Below are positions 22,595 through 30,544 of a stretch of 64,000 nt of DNA, in pieces; the first letter of the stretch is position 1, and the number at the start of each line of letters is the position of its first letter. The stretch covers positions 1-64,000 of the forward strand of contig NZ_JARXIA010000014.1 of the NCBI RefSeq assembly GCF_031127875.1, given 5' to 3'. A program made the translations under genes and the position numbers. The stretch comes from Pelagicoccus sp. SDUM812005. GTDB taxonomy: Bacteria > Verrucomicrobiota > Verrucomicrobiia > Opitutales > Opitutaceae. The notes beneath the pieces are model-generated. The model was not told the origin of the DNA, made no database searches, and worked only from the letters and a program-made list of their open reading frames with translations.

Positions 22595-24004
22595 TCAGAA
22601 GTCGATGGTATAGGGCGTATCTTCTTCGGCGACGCTCACTGGCCAGTTGAATTCCTCGCGGATGCGAGCTTGCAGGGCGCTGGCAGCCTCCGGTTCGCCA
22701 TGGGTGAGGAAGACGCGGCTGACCGGCTTGTTGAAGGCCATGAGCCAAGCCAGCATTTCGAGGTAGTCCGCGTGTCCGGAGAAGCCGTCGATCGCGTCGA
22801 TGTGGGCGCGTACCGCGATGTCTTGCCCGAACATGCGGATGCTTTGCTTGCCGTCCCGCAGGGCTCTGCCGCGGGTTCCTTCGGCTTGGTAGCCGACGAA
22901 GAGCACGGTCGCGAGAGGATTGGGAAGGTTCTGCCGGAGGTGGTGCAGGATGCGGCCGCCGGCTACCATGCCGCTTCCGGCGATGATGATGCAGCGGTCG
23001 GTGGTTTTGCAGAGGGCTTTGGAATCCCGTTGGTGGGAGATCAGGTGCAGTTGGCGAGGCCGGAAGATGTCGGTGCCAGAGAGGGCTTTGGCCCGGCAGG
23101 TGAGATTGAGGTCGCGCAGATGGTTTTGGTGGGTTTCCAGGGCTTTGAGGGCCATGGGGGAATCGAGGTAGATGGGGACCGAGGGGATGGAGCCGTCCTC
23201 CTCCAGCTCGCGTATGAGATAGAGCAGGCTTTGAGATCGGCCCACGGCAAAGGAGGGAATCATAACGGGGGCATTGCGGCTGAAGGCCTTCTGTAGCGCT
23301 TCCACCAGCTCGGCCCGCACGTTGTCCGGCGAGTGGAGGCGGTCGCCGTAGGTCGATTCCATGACGAGGTAGTCGACGTTGTAAGGTTGGGACGGCGGCC
23401 GTAGGATGCTGTCGCGGGGTCGTCCTATGTCGCCGGAGAAGAGCAGCTTTTTGGGACCGTCGCTGCGGTCGGTCGTTTTGAGGCCGAGGAAGGCGGATCC
23501 CAGGATGTGTCCGACGTCTCGGTATTTTCCGACGATGCCGTCGATTGGAGCAAATTCGTCGCCGTAGGAAACGCCGTAGAGCAGGTCTCCGGCCCGGTCC
23601 GCGTCCCTTCGGTTAAAAAGCGGGAGTGCGGGACTGTGCTTGGAATAGCCCTTCTTGTTTGCGTATTTGGCTTCCTCCTCCTGCAGGTGAGCTGTATCGG
23701 CCAAGAGGATACGGGCGAGGTCAATGGTGGGATGGGTGCCGTAGACGCGTCCGCGGAAGCCGTCCTTTACGAGGCGCGGCAGGTAGCCGATGTGGTCGAC
23801 GTGGGCATGGGTCAGCAGCACGCAGTCGATGGAAGCCGGGTCGACCGGGAAGGGATCCCAGTTCTTTAGCCGATTTCTCTTGGGGCCCTGAAAGAGGCCG
23901 CAATCGACGAGGATACGTTTGCCGCGTGTTTCGATGAGGTGCCGGGAGCCGGTTACGGTACCCGCGGCGCCGAGGAAGCGAAGGATCGTTTTTGAGGATG
24001 ACAT
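22595..24004 (-). CDS. MBL-fold beta-CASP RNA exonuclease
   Basis: The 469-residue protein belongs to the YsfF/CPSF73-like beta-CASP nucleases. Visible motifs are TVTGSRHLIE, the metal motif HAHVDHIGYLP, GHILGSAFL, SGDIGRP, ESTYGDR, IPSFAVGRSQ and near the end IDGFSGHADYLEML and VFLTHGEPEAA. All metal ligands are present. It should process RNA in the cytosol. The ATG at 24004 begins the conserved core (TILRFLGAAGTVTGS). It converges on the rhomboid gene with a 4-bp gap. Confidence 0.94.
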   Translation of the reverse strand: MSSSKTILRFLGAAGTVTGSRHLIETRGKRILVDCGLFQGPKRNRLKNWDPFPVDPASIDCVLLTHAHVDHIGYLPRLVKDGFRGRVYGTHPTIDLARILLADTAHLQEEEAKYANKKGYSKHSPALPLFNRRDADRAGDLLYGVSYGDEFAPIDGIVGKYRDVGHILGSAFLGLKTTDRSDGPKKLLFSGDIGRPRDSILRPPSQPYNVDYLVMESTYGDRLHSPDNVRAELVEALQKAFSRNAPVMIPSFAVGRSQSLLYLIRELEEDGSIPSVPIYLDSPMALKALETHQNHLRDLNLTCRAKALSGTDIFRPRQLHLISHQRDSKALCKTTDRCIIIAGSGMVAGGRILHHLRQNLPNPLATVLFVGYQAEGTRGRALRDGKQSIRMFGQDIAVRAHIDAIDGFSGHADYLEMLAWLMAFNKPVSRVFLTHGEPEAASALQARIREEFNWPVSVAEEDTPYTIDF

Positions 24005-24111
24005 CGCTATCAACCTATAGCGGTTCCTCCGCCTTTGCGAGCGACGCGAGTCGATTGCCAAGCGCTTCTTGGGTGGCGCCGTTCTAGGGACCAAGGCAAT
24101 GGGGGCGAACC

Positions 24112-24149
24112 AAAAAAAAGTCCGCCGGCTGCGGGGCAGCGGGCGGACT
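24112..24149 (-). terminator. Rho-independent terminator of the Dabb-domain gene
   Basis: On the minus strand agtccgccCgctg pairs with cagccGgcggact around a short GC loop and is followed by eight T. It lies 26 bases beyond the stop codon. Confidence 0.85.
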
Positions 24150-24175
24150 GGGCGTGGAAAGTTTGTTACGAAAGC

Positions 24176-24565
24176 TTAGTTGGTGATATCGAAGGTAGTG
24201 CTGCCTTCGCGAACGGGGTAGTACACTTCGTACCACTTCTTCTGGGCGGCGCTACCGGCGTAGTCCTTGAGGGCCTTGGCGTTCTTGAATTCCATCACGA
24301 AGGCGTGGCTGCGGTTGCCTTGGGCCTTGATGGTTTTGATCCAAACCCGCTCGATGCCGTCGTATTCCTTGGCGAGGGTAACAACTCCGTCGAGGGCGGC
24401 TTTGATGCCTTCTTCGGTGGCGTCCGCCTTCCAGGAAACCGTGACGACGTGGATCACGGTGCCGGGAGTGACGGCGTCGTGCCCTTCGTGGTGGGCGGCG
24501 CTCAATTGGGTGCTGGCGAAGGCAAAGGAGACTAGACTTACGAGTGCGAGAAGTAATTTTTTCAT
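24176..24565 (-). CDS. Exported Dabb-domain (stress-responsive alpha/beta barrel) protein
   Basis: The 129-residue protein has a signal peptide (1-23) and a single Dabb-type ferredoxin-like domain (VIHVVTVSWKADATEEGIKA and later HAFVMEFKNAKALKDYAGS). Dabb proteins form dimers and some are stress-induced; their substrates are mostly unknown. Export is unusual for the family. A HHEGHD segment after the signal peptide could bind metal. It has its own terminator. Confidence 0.8.
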   Translation of the reverse strand: MKKLLLALVSLVSFAFASTQLSAAHHEGHDAVTPGTVIHVVTVSWKADATEEGIKAALDGVVTLAKEYDGIERVWIKTIKAQGNRSHAFVMEFKNAKALKDYAGSAAQKKWYEVYYPVREGSTTFDITN

Positions 24566-24701
24566 AATAGGATCTAAGATAAGGAGTTAGCTGGCATAGA
24601 AAGAGCCGCTACCGAATGCAAACGCTGCTTTCGCGACGCTGATTGCTGCAAATTCTCGATTGCGCTCATTCTTTTGCTAAACAGCAATTTGAGCGCCTTT
24701 T

Positions 24702-25526
24702 ATGAAGCAAAACCTTCACCGCTACAAAAACCTTGGCCTTGCCTGCGCTCGCCTTAGCTGCCCTCGCTGCCACGGCGACCGGACCTTCAGCCTCTGCTTG
24801 CAGACGGATTCGAAGCGTCGTAAGGCGTATTCCTTCGGTTGCAGCGGTTGCGGCTGGGACCTGCAGATCGACGAGGCACGCTACGAGCAGCTGTACGAGC
24901 TGAGCTTCGAGTTCGAACGCGTGCAGGCGGGCAAGCGGTCGTGGGCGGAGCTGCGGGAGCGGGCTCCGGAGGATTGCCGCCGCCTTTTTGAGCGAATCGA
25001 AGCGAGCGCGGAGCCGGGAAGCGATCCTGTGACGGAAGCTGAAACTCGGGAAGACCGGGAGCCTGCCAAGTCCTGGCCGAAGCCGGGCGGCCTTGTGGCG
25101 GAGTCGCAGGAATTGCTTTTGATCAATACCGTTTCCGACACCTTTGGAATTGGTTACTTGCTCGCCGTTTTGCTCGGGGGCTTGCTGCTGTCGCTTAAGC
25201 TGTTCCTTGGTTTTCCGGCAGGGCTTTCCGGGGTTGCTCTGCTGGGGCTCTTAGGGTTTGGCATGGGGCTTGGGTTTGCGGGCGGAGTGGCGCTGAGTTG
25301 GCGACGCTTTCCCAAACGGATACGATTCTCCGGCAAGACCATTGAAATCGAGCCCCGGGGTAAAACCGGCAGGCTTCGCTACGAGTTGAGCGACGTGAGC
25401 CGCGTCAACTATGGTTCGGGCGCCAAGTACCTGACGCTTTGGTTGGACGATGGGAATACCTTCGTAGTCCGAGCGGGCAGCGGGGCGCAGCCGCGGCTCG
25501 ACCGCTTTTTCGGGAAGCAGGGCTGA
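24702..25526 (+). CDS. Hypothetical membrane protein with N-terminal zinc-ribbon-like motif
   Basis: I do not recognise this 274-residue protein. Near the N-terminus it has CPRCHGD and then CSGCGWD about 30 residues later, a CxxC-CxxC pattern suited to one zinc. Two hydrophobic helices follow near residues 148-195 (LLAVLLGGLLLSLKLFLGF and GFGMGLGFAGGVAL). The C-terminal part (RIRFSGKTIEIEPRGKTGRL and on) looks like a PH-like beta domain. It converges on the dehydratase gene with a one-base gap. Confidence 0.65.
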   Translation: MKQNLHRYKNLGLACARLSCPRCHGDRTFSLCLQTDSKRRKAYSFGCSGCGWDLQIDEARYEQLYELSFEFERVQAGKRSWAELRERAPEDCRRLFERIEASAEPGSDPVTEAETREDREPAKSWPKPGGLVAESQELLLINTVSDTFGIGYLLAVLLGGLLLSLKLFLGFPAGLSGVALLGLLGFGMGLGFAGGVALSWRRFPKRIRFSGKTIEIEPRGKTGRLRYELSDVSRVNYGSGAKYLTLWLDDGNTFVVRAGSGAQPRLDRFFGKQG

Positions 25527-25527
25527 G

Positions 25528-27525
25528 TTAGGAGCGTTTCTTTGCCAAGGCTTGGCGGCCCGCCTCCAAGGTGGCGACGATCTTGTCGACGTCGTAGACG
25601 CTGCCGGCCCAGGTTCCGCCGCTAGCCGCTTGCAGGGCGGCCCAGAGACGCGTGTCGGCGGGGAGGTTCGGATGCGGCGCGAGGATGGGGTTTATGGCGC
25701 GTTCCGCGAGGACTGCGGCGCCTTCTTCGGGAGCCAGTTGCTGCTTAGGATCTGTCCCGATAAAGTGGATACTGCCCGAAAGTTCGTTGCGATCGACACG
25801 GATTTCGATGAGGTCCCCGTCTCGCAGTTTTCCGACAGGGCCGCCTGCCAGGGCTTCCGGGCCGACGTGTCCGATGCAGGCTCCAGTGGAAACGCCGGAA
25901 AAGCGGGCGTCGGTGAGGATGGGGATGTGCTTTCCCCAGGGCAGGTGCTTGAGGGCGGAGGTGAGCTGGTAGGTTTCTTCCATGCCCGTGCCCGCCGGAC
26001 CGCAGCCTGCGAGCACGATCACGTCGCCTTGCTCGATTCCGCCTGCCTCCTTTTTCTTGATCGCTTGGATCGCGTCGGACTCTCGCGAGAATACGCGGGC
26101 GCGGCCCGTGTGGAGGTAGCGGTTGTGTGGGTCGATCAGGCTCGGGTCAATGGCGGTCGCCTTTATGACCGATCCGTCCGGAGCGATATTCCCGGTTGGA
26201 AAAACGAGCGCGGAGCTGTAGCCGGCGGCTCGGGCCTTGTCCGGACCGAATATGACCGCGTCCGGATCGACTTTGTCCAGCTCGCTCAGGCGTTGCTTGG
26301 TGGCGGAGCGGAGTTCGCTGCGTTCCCACCAGTCCAGGTTTTGGCCGAGGGTTTGGCCGGTCACGGTCAGCGCGTCGAGGTGCAGCAATCCCATTTCGCG
26401 CAGGTGCAGCATGACTTCCGGCACGCCGCCGGCCATGAATACTTGTACGGTGGGGTGGTTGCGCGGGCCGTTGGGCAGGGCGTCGACGAGTCGCGGAGTG
26501 GCGCGGTTGGCCCGTGTCCAATCTTCCACTACAGGGAGGCGGAGTCCTGCGGCGTGGGCGATGGCCGGGATGTGCAGCAAGAGGTTGGTGGAGCCGCCAA
26601 AGGCGGCGTGGACGTGCAAGGCGTTTTCGATGGCCTTGTCGCAAAGGATTTCCCGAAGCGGAATTTGCTTGGCCGAGAGGTTGAGCAGGGCCAGGGCGGA
26701 GCGCTTTGCCAGGTCGAACCAGACCGGTTCGCCCGAGGGGCAAAGGGCGCTGTGCGGCAGGCTCATTCCCAGGGCCTCGGCCACGACCTGGGAGGTGGCG
26801 GCGGTGCCGAGAAATTGGCAGCCGCCACCCGGCGAGCCGCAGGCTTTGCAGCCCATGTCGACCGCGTAGTCGTAGGTGATATTGCCGTGGGCGAAGCGAG
26901 CTCCGATGGTTTGGACCTTTCCTGCGTCTTCGGCTCCGGGAGCCGGCAGGGTGACGCCGCCCGGTACGATGACGCCAGGCAGGTCGCTGCTACCGGCCAG
27001 GGCGAGCAGGGTTGCAGGCAGGCCTTTGTCGCAGGTCGCGATCCCCAGCACGCCTTTTCGGCGCGGCAAGGAGCGGATCAGTCGCCGCATGGTGATCGCG
27101 GCGTCGTTGCGGTAGGGAAGGCTGTCGAACATGCCTTGAGTGCCCTGGGAGCGACCGTCGCAAGGGTCGCTGCAGCTGACGGCAAAGGGCAGGGCCTTGT
27201 TCGCGGTGAAGGTTTCCGCGGCGGCCCGAACCAGCTTGTCGATTTCCCAGTGGCCCGTGTGGTAGCCGAGGGCGATGGGCGAATCGTCGGCGTCGCGAAG
27301 CCCGCCCGAGGTGCTGACGATAAGGAAGGGATCGCGCCCGATTTCGGAGGCCCGCCAGCCCATTCCGGCATTTTGGGTCAGCCCGAAGAGGTCGCCGCTG
27401 GGAGCGGTGCGAAGTTGTTCTTCGGATACGGGCAGGCGCCCTTCCGGGGCCTTGCCGGAAGTGCGGGTGCGGGCGATCGAGTCAGCATTCGGGAGAATGC
27501 TTGCAAGGGGTATTTCTTGGGGCAC
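25528..27525 (-). CDS. D-xylonate dehydratase, YjhG/YagF type (IlvD/Edd family)
   Basis: The 665-residue protein matches Escherichia coli YjhG/YagF almost throughout: PSGDLFGLTQNAGMGW, SDPCDGRSQGTQGMFDSLPY, ATCDKGLPATLLALAG, GCKACGSPGGGCQFLGTA, HAAFGGSTNLLLHIPAIAH and DARFSGVSTGACIGHVGPEA. The conserved cysteines of the Fe-S-binding IlvD/Edd fold are present. It should dehydrate D-xylonate to 2-dehydro-3-deoxy-D-pentonate. The start is a GTG at 27525, eight bases after the upstream dehydrogenase stop. A longer open frame runs upstream into that gene, but the family N-terminus does not support it. The pair forms an operon for non-phosphorylative pentose oxidation. Confidence 0.92.
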   Translation of the reverse strand: MPQEIPLASILPNADSIARTRTSGKAPEGRLPVSEEQLRTAPSGDLFGLTQNAGMGWRASEIGRDPFLIVSTSGGLRDADDSPIALGYHTGHWEIDKLVRAAAETFTANKALPFAVSCSDPCDGRSQGTQGMFDSLPYRNDAAITMRRLIRSLPRRKGVLGIATCDKGLPATLLALAGSSDLPGVIVPGGVTLPAPGAEDAGKVQTIGARFAHGNITYDYAVDMGCKACGSPGGGCQFLGTAATSQVVAEALGMSLPHSALCPSGEPVWFDLAKRSALALLNLSAKQIPLREILCDKAIENALHVHAAFGGSTNLLLHIPAIAHAAGLRLPVVEDWTRANRATPRLVDALPNGPRNHPTVQVFMAGGVPEVMLHLREMGLLHLDALTVTGQTLGQNLDWWERSELRSATKQRLSELDKVDPDAVIFGPDKARAAGYSSALVFPTGNIAPDGSVIKATAIDPSLIDPHNRYLHTGRARVFSRESDAIQAIKKKEAGGIEQGDVIVLAGCGPAGTGMEETYQLTSALKHLPWGKHIPILTDARFSGVSTGACIGHVGPEALAGGPVGKLRDGDLIEIRVDRNELSGSIHFIGTDPKQQLAPEEGAAVLAERAINPILAPHPNLPADTRLWAALQAASGGTWAGSVYDVDKIVATLEAGRQALAKKRS

Positions 27526-27533
27526 GGGGGGAG

Positions 27534-29114
27534 TTAGGCGTCGGCGGTGGTCCACTTGCCGTTCACCAAGCGGTTGAGGGAACCGCTTGGGTTCTTCTTG
27601 CGCAGGGCGAGCGGGAGGCGGTGTTCGCGAACGTTGTCGTAGCTGTGCAGCGCGCTGAAGCGGATGACGCTGGCTGGGAAGCCGACCGCGGTGAAGCCCG
27701 GGTGTCCAGTTGCTGGATACGGTCCCCCGTGGTTCATGGACGGGGAAACGGCGACGCCGGTGGGGACCTTGTCGTTGAGCAGGCGGCCGACCTTGGTGCG
27801 AAGCGTTTTGGCAAGCTCCGCGTAGCTTGGTTCGTCGCCCCCGTGGGAATCGCTGTAGATGCTGCCGGTCAGATTGCCCTCCAGGGCGAAGGCGATGGCC
27901 TTCATTTGGGTGAAGTTCTTGGCGAGCACCACGAGGCAAACGGGGCCGAAGGCTTCGCTTTGCAGGGCAGCGGGATTTTCCAGGAAGGCATCGCCGCTTA
28001 TTTTCAGCAAAGTCGGTTCGTATCCAAAATGGGCGGTGTCGGCGACCTTTCCACCGACCTGCAGTTCCGCTCCCGCGTCTTTCAGTTGTTCGACAGCTTT
28101 GGATACGGCTTCGAGGCCGCCGCCGGTAAGGAGAATTCCGGCAGGCGTTTGGGAGAAGCTCTCGCTCATCTCCTCGATCAAGTCGTTCGCCTTTTTGCCC
28201 TCCTGCATGACCACGAGGCCCGGCTTGGTGCAGAATTGGCCGGCGCCTAGGGTGCAGGAGCCGTGCAGTTCGGTGGCGATTTCGGACCAGCGTTCGTGTA
28301 GGGCTCCGGGCAATACGAAGACCGGATTGACGGAGGACATCTCCAGGTAGATGGGAGTGCCTGCCTTGTCGGCGGCTTCCTTGAGGGCCAGGCCTCCGGG
28401 GCGGCTGCCGGTGAAGCCCACGGCGGCCACTTTGGGATGGGCCACGAGCTTGAGCCCGTTTTCGGGAGTGGTCCCGTAGAAGAGCTGGACGGTGCCGTTC
28501 GGCATTCCCTTTTCGGTAGCGGCTTCCTGGGCGAGCTCGGCGAGGAGTTGGGTGGTGTAGGGATGGGCGGGATGGGCCTTGGCGATGACCGGGTTTCCGG
28601 CAGCGATGGCGGAGGCGAAGTCGCCGCCTGCGATCCCGTTGTAGGCGAAGGGGAAATTGTTGGGTCCGAATACGACCACCGCTCCACCCAAGGGGCCGTG
28701 AATGGAGTGGATATTGGTTTCGGTGTCGAGGGTCGGGCGAGCCCAGTCGCCGGATCGGGCGGCAGCTGCGGCCTGGCGAAGTTGGTTTATAGTGCGAGGA
28801 ATTTCCACCTCTGCGAGGCGCGGGGCGACGGGCAGTCCGGTTTCTTCGTGGGCCGCTGCGGCAAGTTGCTCGTTGGCGGCTTCGATCTTATCCGCGTAGC
28901 AGTCGAGGAAGTCGGCGTAGGCTCCGGGGGCCAGTTCGAAGAGGGCTTCGGAGGCTTCGAAGGCGGCGTCGACCATACGCTCGATTTCCTCCCAGCTCGA
29001 CTCGGGAAAGGCCCTTTCGGAAATCTCTTCCTGGATGCTCGGATTGACGGCGTGGAATTGGGAGGCTGGGTTTTCGGATTCGGTCCAGGATCCGTTGAAA
29101 AGGATTTTTTGCAT
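27534..29114 (-). CDS. 2,5-dioxovalerate (alpha-ketoglutarate semialdehyde) dehydrogenase
   Basis: This 526-residue NADP-type aldehyde dehydrogenase fits the ketoglutarate-semialdehyde subfamily by its start (ILFNGSWTES), the GPNNFPFAYNGIAGGDFASA block, the catalytic Cys in GAGQFCTKPGL and the SSVNPVFVLP segment. It oxidises 2,5-dioxopentanoate to 2-oxoglutarate, the last step of oxidative pentose or sugar-acid pathways. It is the first gene of a two-gene operon with the xylonate dehydratase. The two intervening enzymes of a Weimberg-type pathway are not in the window. Confidence 0.92.
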   Translation of the reverse strand: MQKILFNGSWTESENPASQFHAVNPSIQEEISERAFPESSWEEIERMVDAAFEASEALFELAPGAYADFLDCYADKIEAANEQLAAAAHEETGLPVAPRLAEVEIPRTINQLRQAAAAARSGDWARPTLDTETNIHSIHGPLGGAVVVFGPNNFPFAYNGIAGGDFASAIAAGNPVIAKAHPAHPYTTQLLAELAQEAATEKGMPNGTVQLFYGTTPENGLKLVAHPKVAAVGFTGSRPGGLALKEAADKAGTPIYLEMSSVNPVFVLPGALHERWSEIATELHGSCTLGAGQFCTKPGLVVMQEGKKANDLIEEMSESFSQTPAGILLTGGGLEAVSKAVEQLKDAGAELQVGGKVADTAHFGYEPTLLKISGDAFLENPAALQSEAFGPVCLVVLAKNFTQMKAIAFALEGNLTGSIYSDSHGGDEPSYAELAKTLRTKVGRLLNDKVPTGVAVSPSMNHGGPYPATGHPGFTAVGFPASVIRFSALHSYDNVREHRLPLALRKKNPSGSLNRLVNGKWTTADA

Positions 29115-29338
29115 GCTTAATGGGGTCTTGGAATGGTAAGACGGGTTCCGTCTGGATCTTAGGTTTGCGTAGAAAGCAGTCTTAATGAAATGCGGGAAAA
29201 AAGCGAGTAAAGGGATTCGAACCCTGTGGAGGCAACGACTTCTCGACTGCGTTAAATAGTGAGAGCGGATTACGGCTCCCCCGTCGGAATCCGTTTTTTA
29301 TGGCCTTGGTTATAAATTTAGACAGCAGTCTATGACCT

Positions 29339-30520
29339 ATGAAGTATCGCAGATATGGACGCACTGAGTTGAAGATGCCGGTAATCACCTGCGGAGGCAT
29401 GCGGTTTCAGCAGAGCTGGTCGGATATTCCGATGGAGGACCTCAAGCGAGGCGGGCAGGCGAACCTCGAAGCGGCGGTCCGCTTTTCCCTGGAAGTCGGC
29501 TCCAACCATATCGAAACGGCCCGTGGCTACGGCTCGTCCGAAATGCAGCTCGGCATGGTCCTGCCGCAGTTCAAGCGCGAGGAGCTTATCCTGCAAACCA
29601 AGGTCGCGCCCGATCCCGATCCGAAGGTCTTTCTGGAGAACTTCGAAAAGTCGATGGCGTATCTGAAAACCGACTACATTGACCTGTTCTCCTTTCACGG
29701 TATCAACAACGCGGAGATTCTGGATTGGGTCCTGCGGGATGGAGGCTGCATGGAAGTGGCCCATAAGCTTCAGGAACAAGGCCGCATCCGGCACATCGGC
29801 TATTCGACGCATGCCAGCAACCAAGTGATTTGCCAGGCCAACGCCAGCGGCCTGTTCGACTGCTGCAACGTGCATTGGTACTTCGTGAACGAACTTAACT
29901 GGGAGGCGATCGAGATCGCGAACCAGCAGGATATGGGCGTTTTTATTATCAGCCCCAACGACAAGGGCGGGAAGCTCTACGCTCCCTCGGAGAAGCTGGT
30001 GGAGCTTTGCGGCGACCTGCACCCGATGCAGTGGAACGCGCTCTTCTGCTTGGCCCGTCCCGAGGTTCACACTTTGAGCATGGGCGTGAGCTGTCCCCAG
30101 GATTTCGATACGCATCTCGAAATGCTCGACTACTACGACACGGCCAAGGAGACGATGCAACCGATCGAGGACAAGCTGCGGGCGGAGATGGATAAGGTGC
30201 TAGGCGCGGAATGGTGCGCTGGCTGGTGGAAGGGGATTCCTGAATGGGAGGAGCTTCCGAGCGGTGTAAACGTTAAGGAGATCCTGCGTTTGTACACCTA
30301 TGCCAAATCCCTCGACATCGTGGAGTGGGGCAAGATGCGCTACAACCTTCTCGGCAATGCGGAACACTGGTTTCCCGGGCACAAGGCAAAAGACTACGAC
30401 AGAGCCGAAATGCGCGAGAAGGTGGCGGACAGCGCTTTCGCCGACCAGATCGTGGATATCCTCGACGAGGCGCACGCCCTGTTCGACGAAGCGGAACTCA
30501 AGCGCTTGAGCGAAAGCTGA
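29339..30520 (+). CDS. Aldo/keto reductase
   Basis: A 393-residue NAD(P)H-dependent TIM-barrel oxidoreductase. The N-terminus (MKYRRYGRTELKMPVITCGG) and the active-site features ETARGYGSSEMQLG (catalytic Tyr), LQTKVAPDPDP and DYIDLFSFHGI are typical. The C-terminal extension of about 120 residues after the barrel contains WCAGWWKGIPEWEELP but no clear 4Fe-4S motif. It is divergent from the pentose operon, which suggests a related sugar substrate; that is inference. Confidence 0.88.
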   Translation: MKYRRYGRTELKMPVITCGGMRFQQSWSDIPMEDLKRGGQANLEAAVRFSLEVGSNHIETARGYGSSEMQLGMVLPQFKREELILQTKVAPDPDPKVFLENFEKSMAYLKTDYIDLFSFHGINNAEILDWVLRDGGCMEVAHKLQEQGRIRHIGYSTHASNQVICQANASGLFDCCNVHWYFVNELNWEAIEIANQQDMGVFIISPNDKGGKLYAPSEKLVELCGDLHPMQWNALFCLARPEVHTLSMGVSCPQDFDTHLEMLDYYDTAKETMQPIEDKLRAEMDKVLGAEWCAGWWKGIPEWEELPSGVNVKEILRLYTYAKSLDIVEWGKMRYNLLGNAEHWFPGHKAKDYDRAEMREKVADSAFADQIVDILDEAHALFDEAELKRLSES

Positions 30521-30544
30521 AGCGGCTTTCGCCCTTTCGATCCT

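Noticed and set aside
25552-27537. Long plus-strand open frame (661 residues) opposite the xylonate dehydratase gene
   Set aside because: It lies wholly antisense to a gene with clear family motifs, has no recognisable domain and reflects GC-rich codon bias.
27526-27939. N-terminal extension of the xylonate dehydratase frame into the dehydrogenase gene
   Set aside because: The extension overlaps a strong gene in another frame, and the YjhG family begins at about the GTG at 27525.
29204-29228. tRNA-like T arm (agggattcgaaccct) upstream of the aldo/keto reductase
   Set aside because: No matching acceptor, D or anticodon arm is found on either strand; at most a tRNA fragment, and a chance match is possible.
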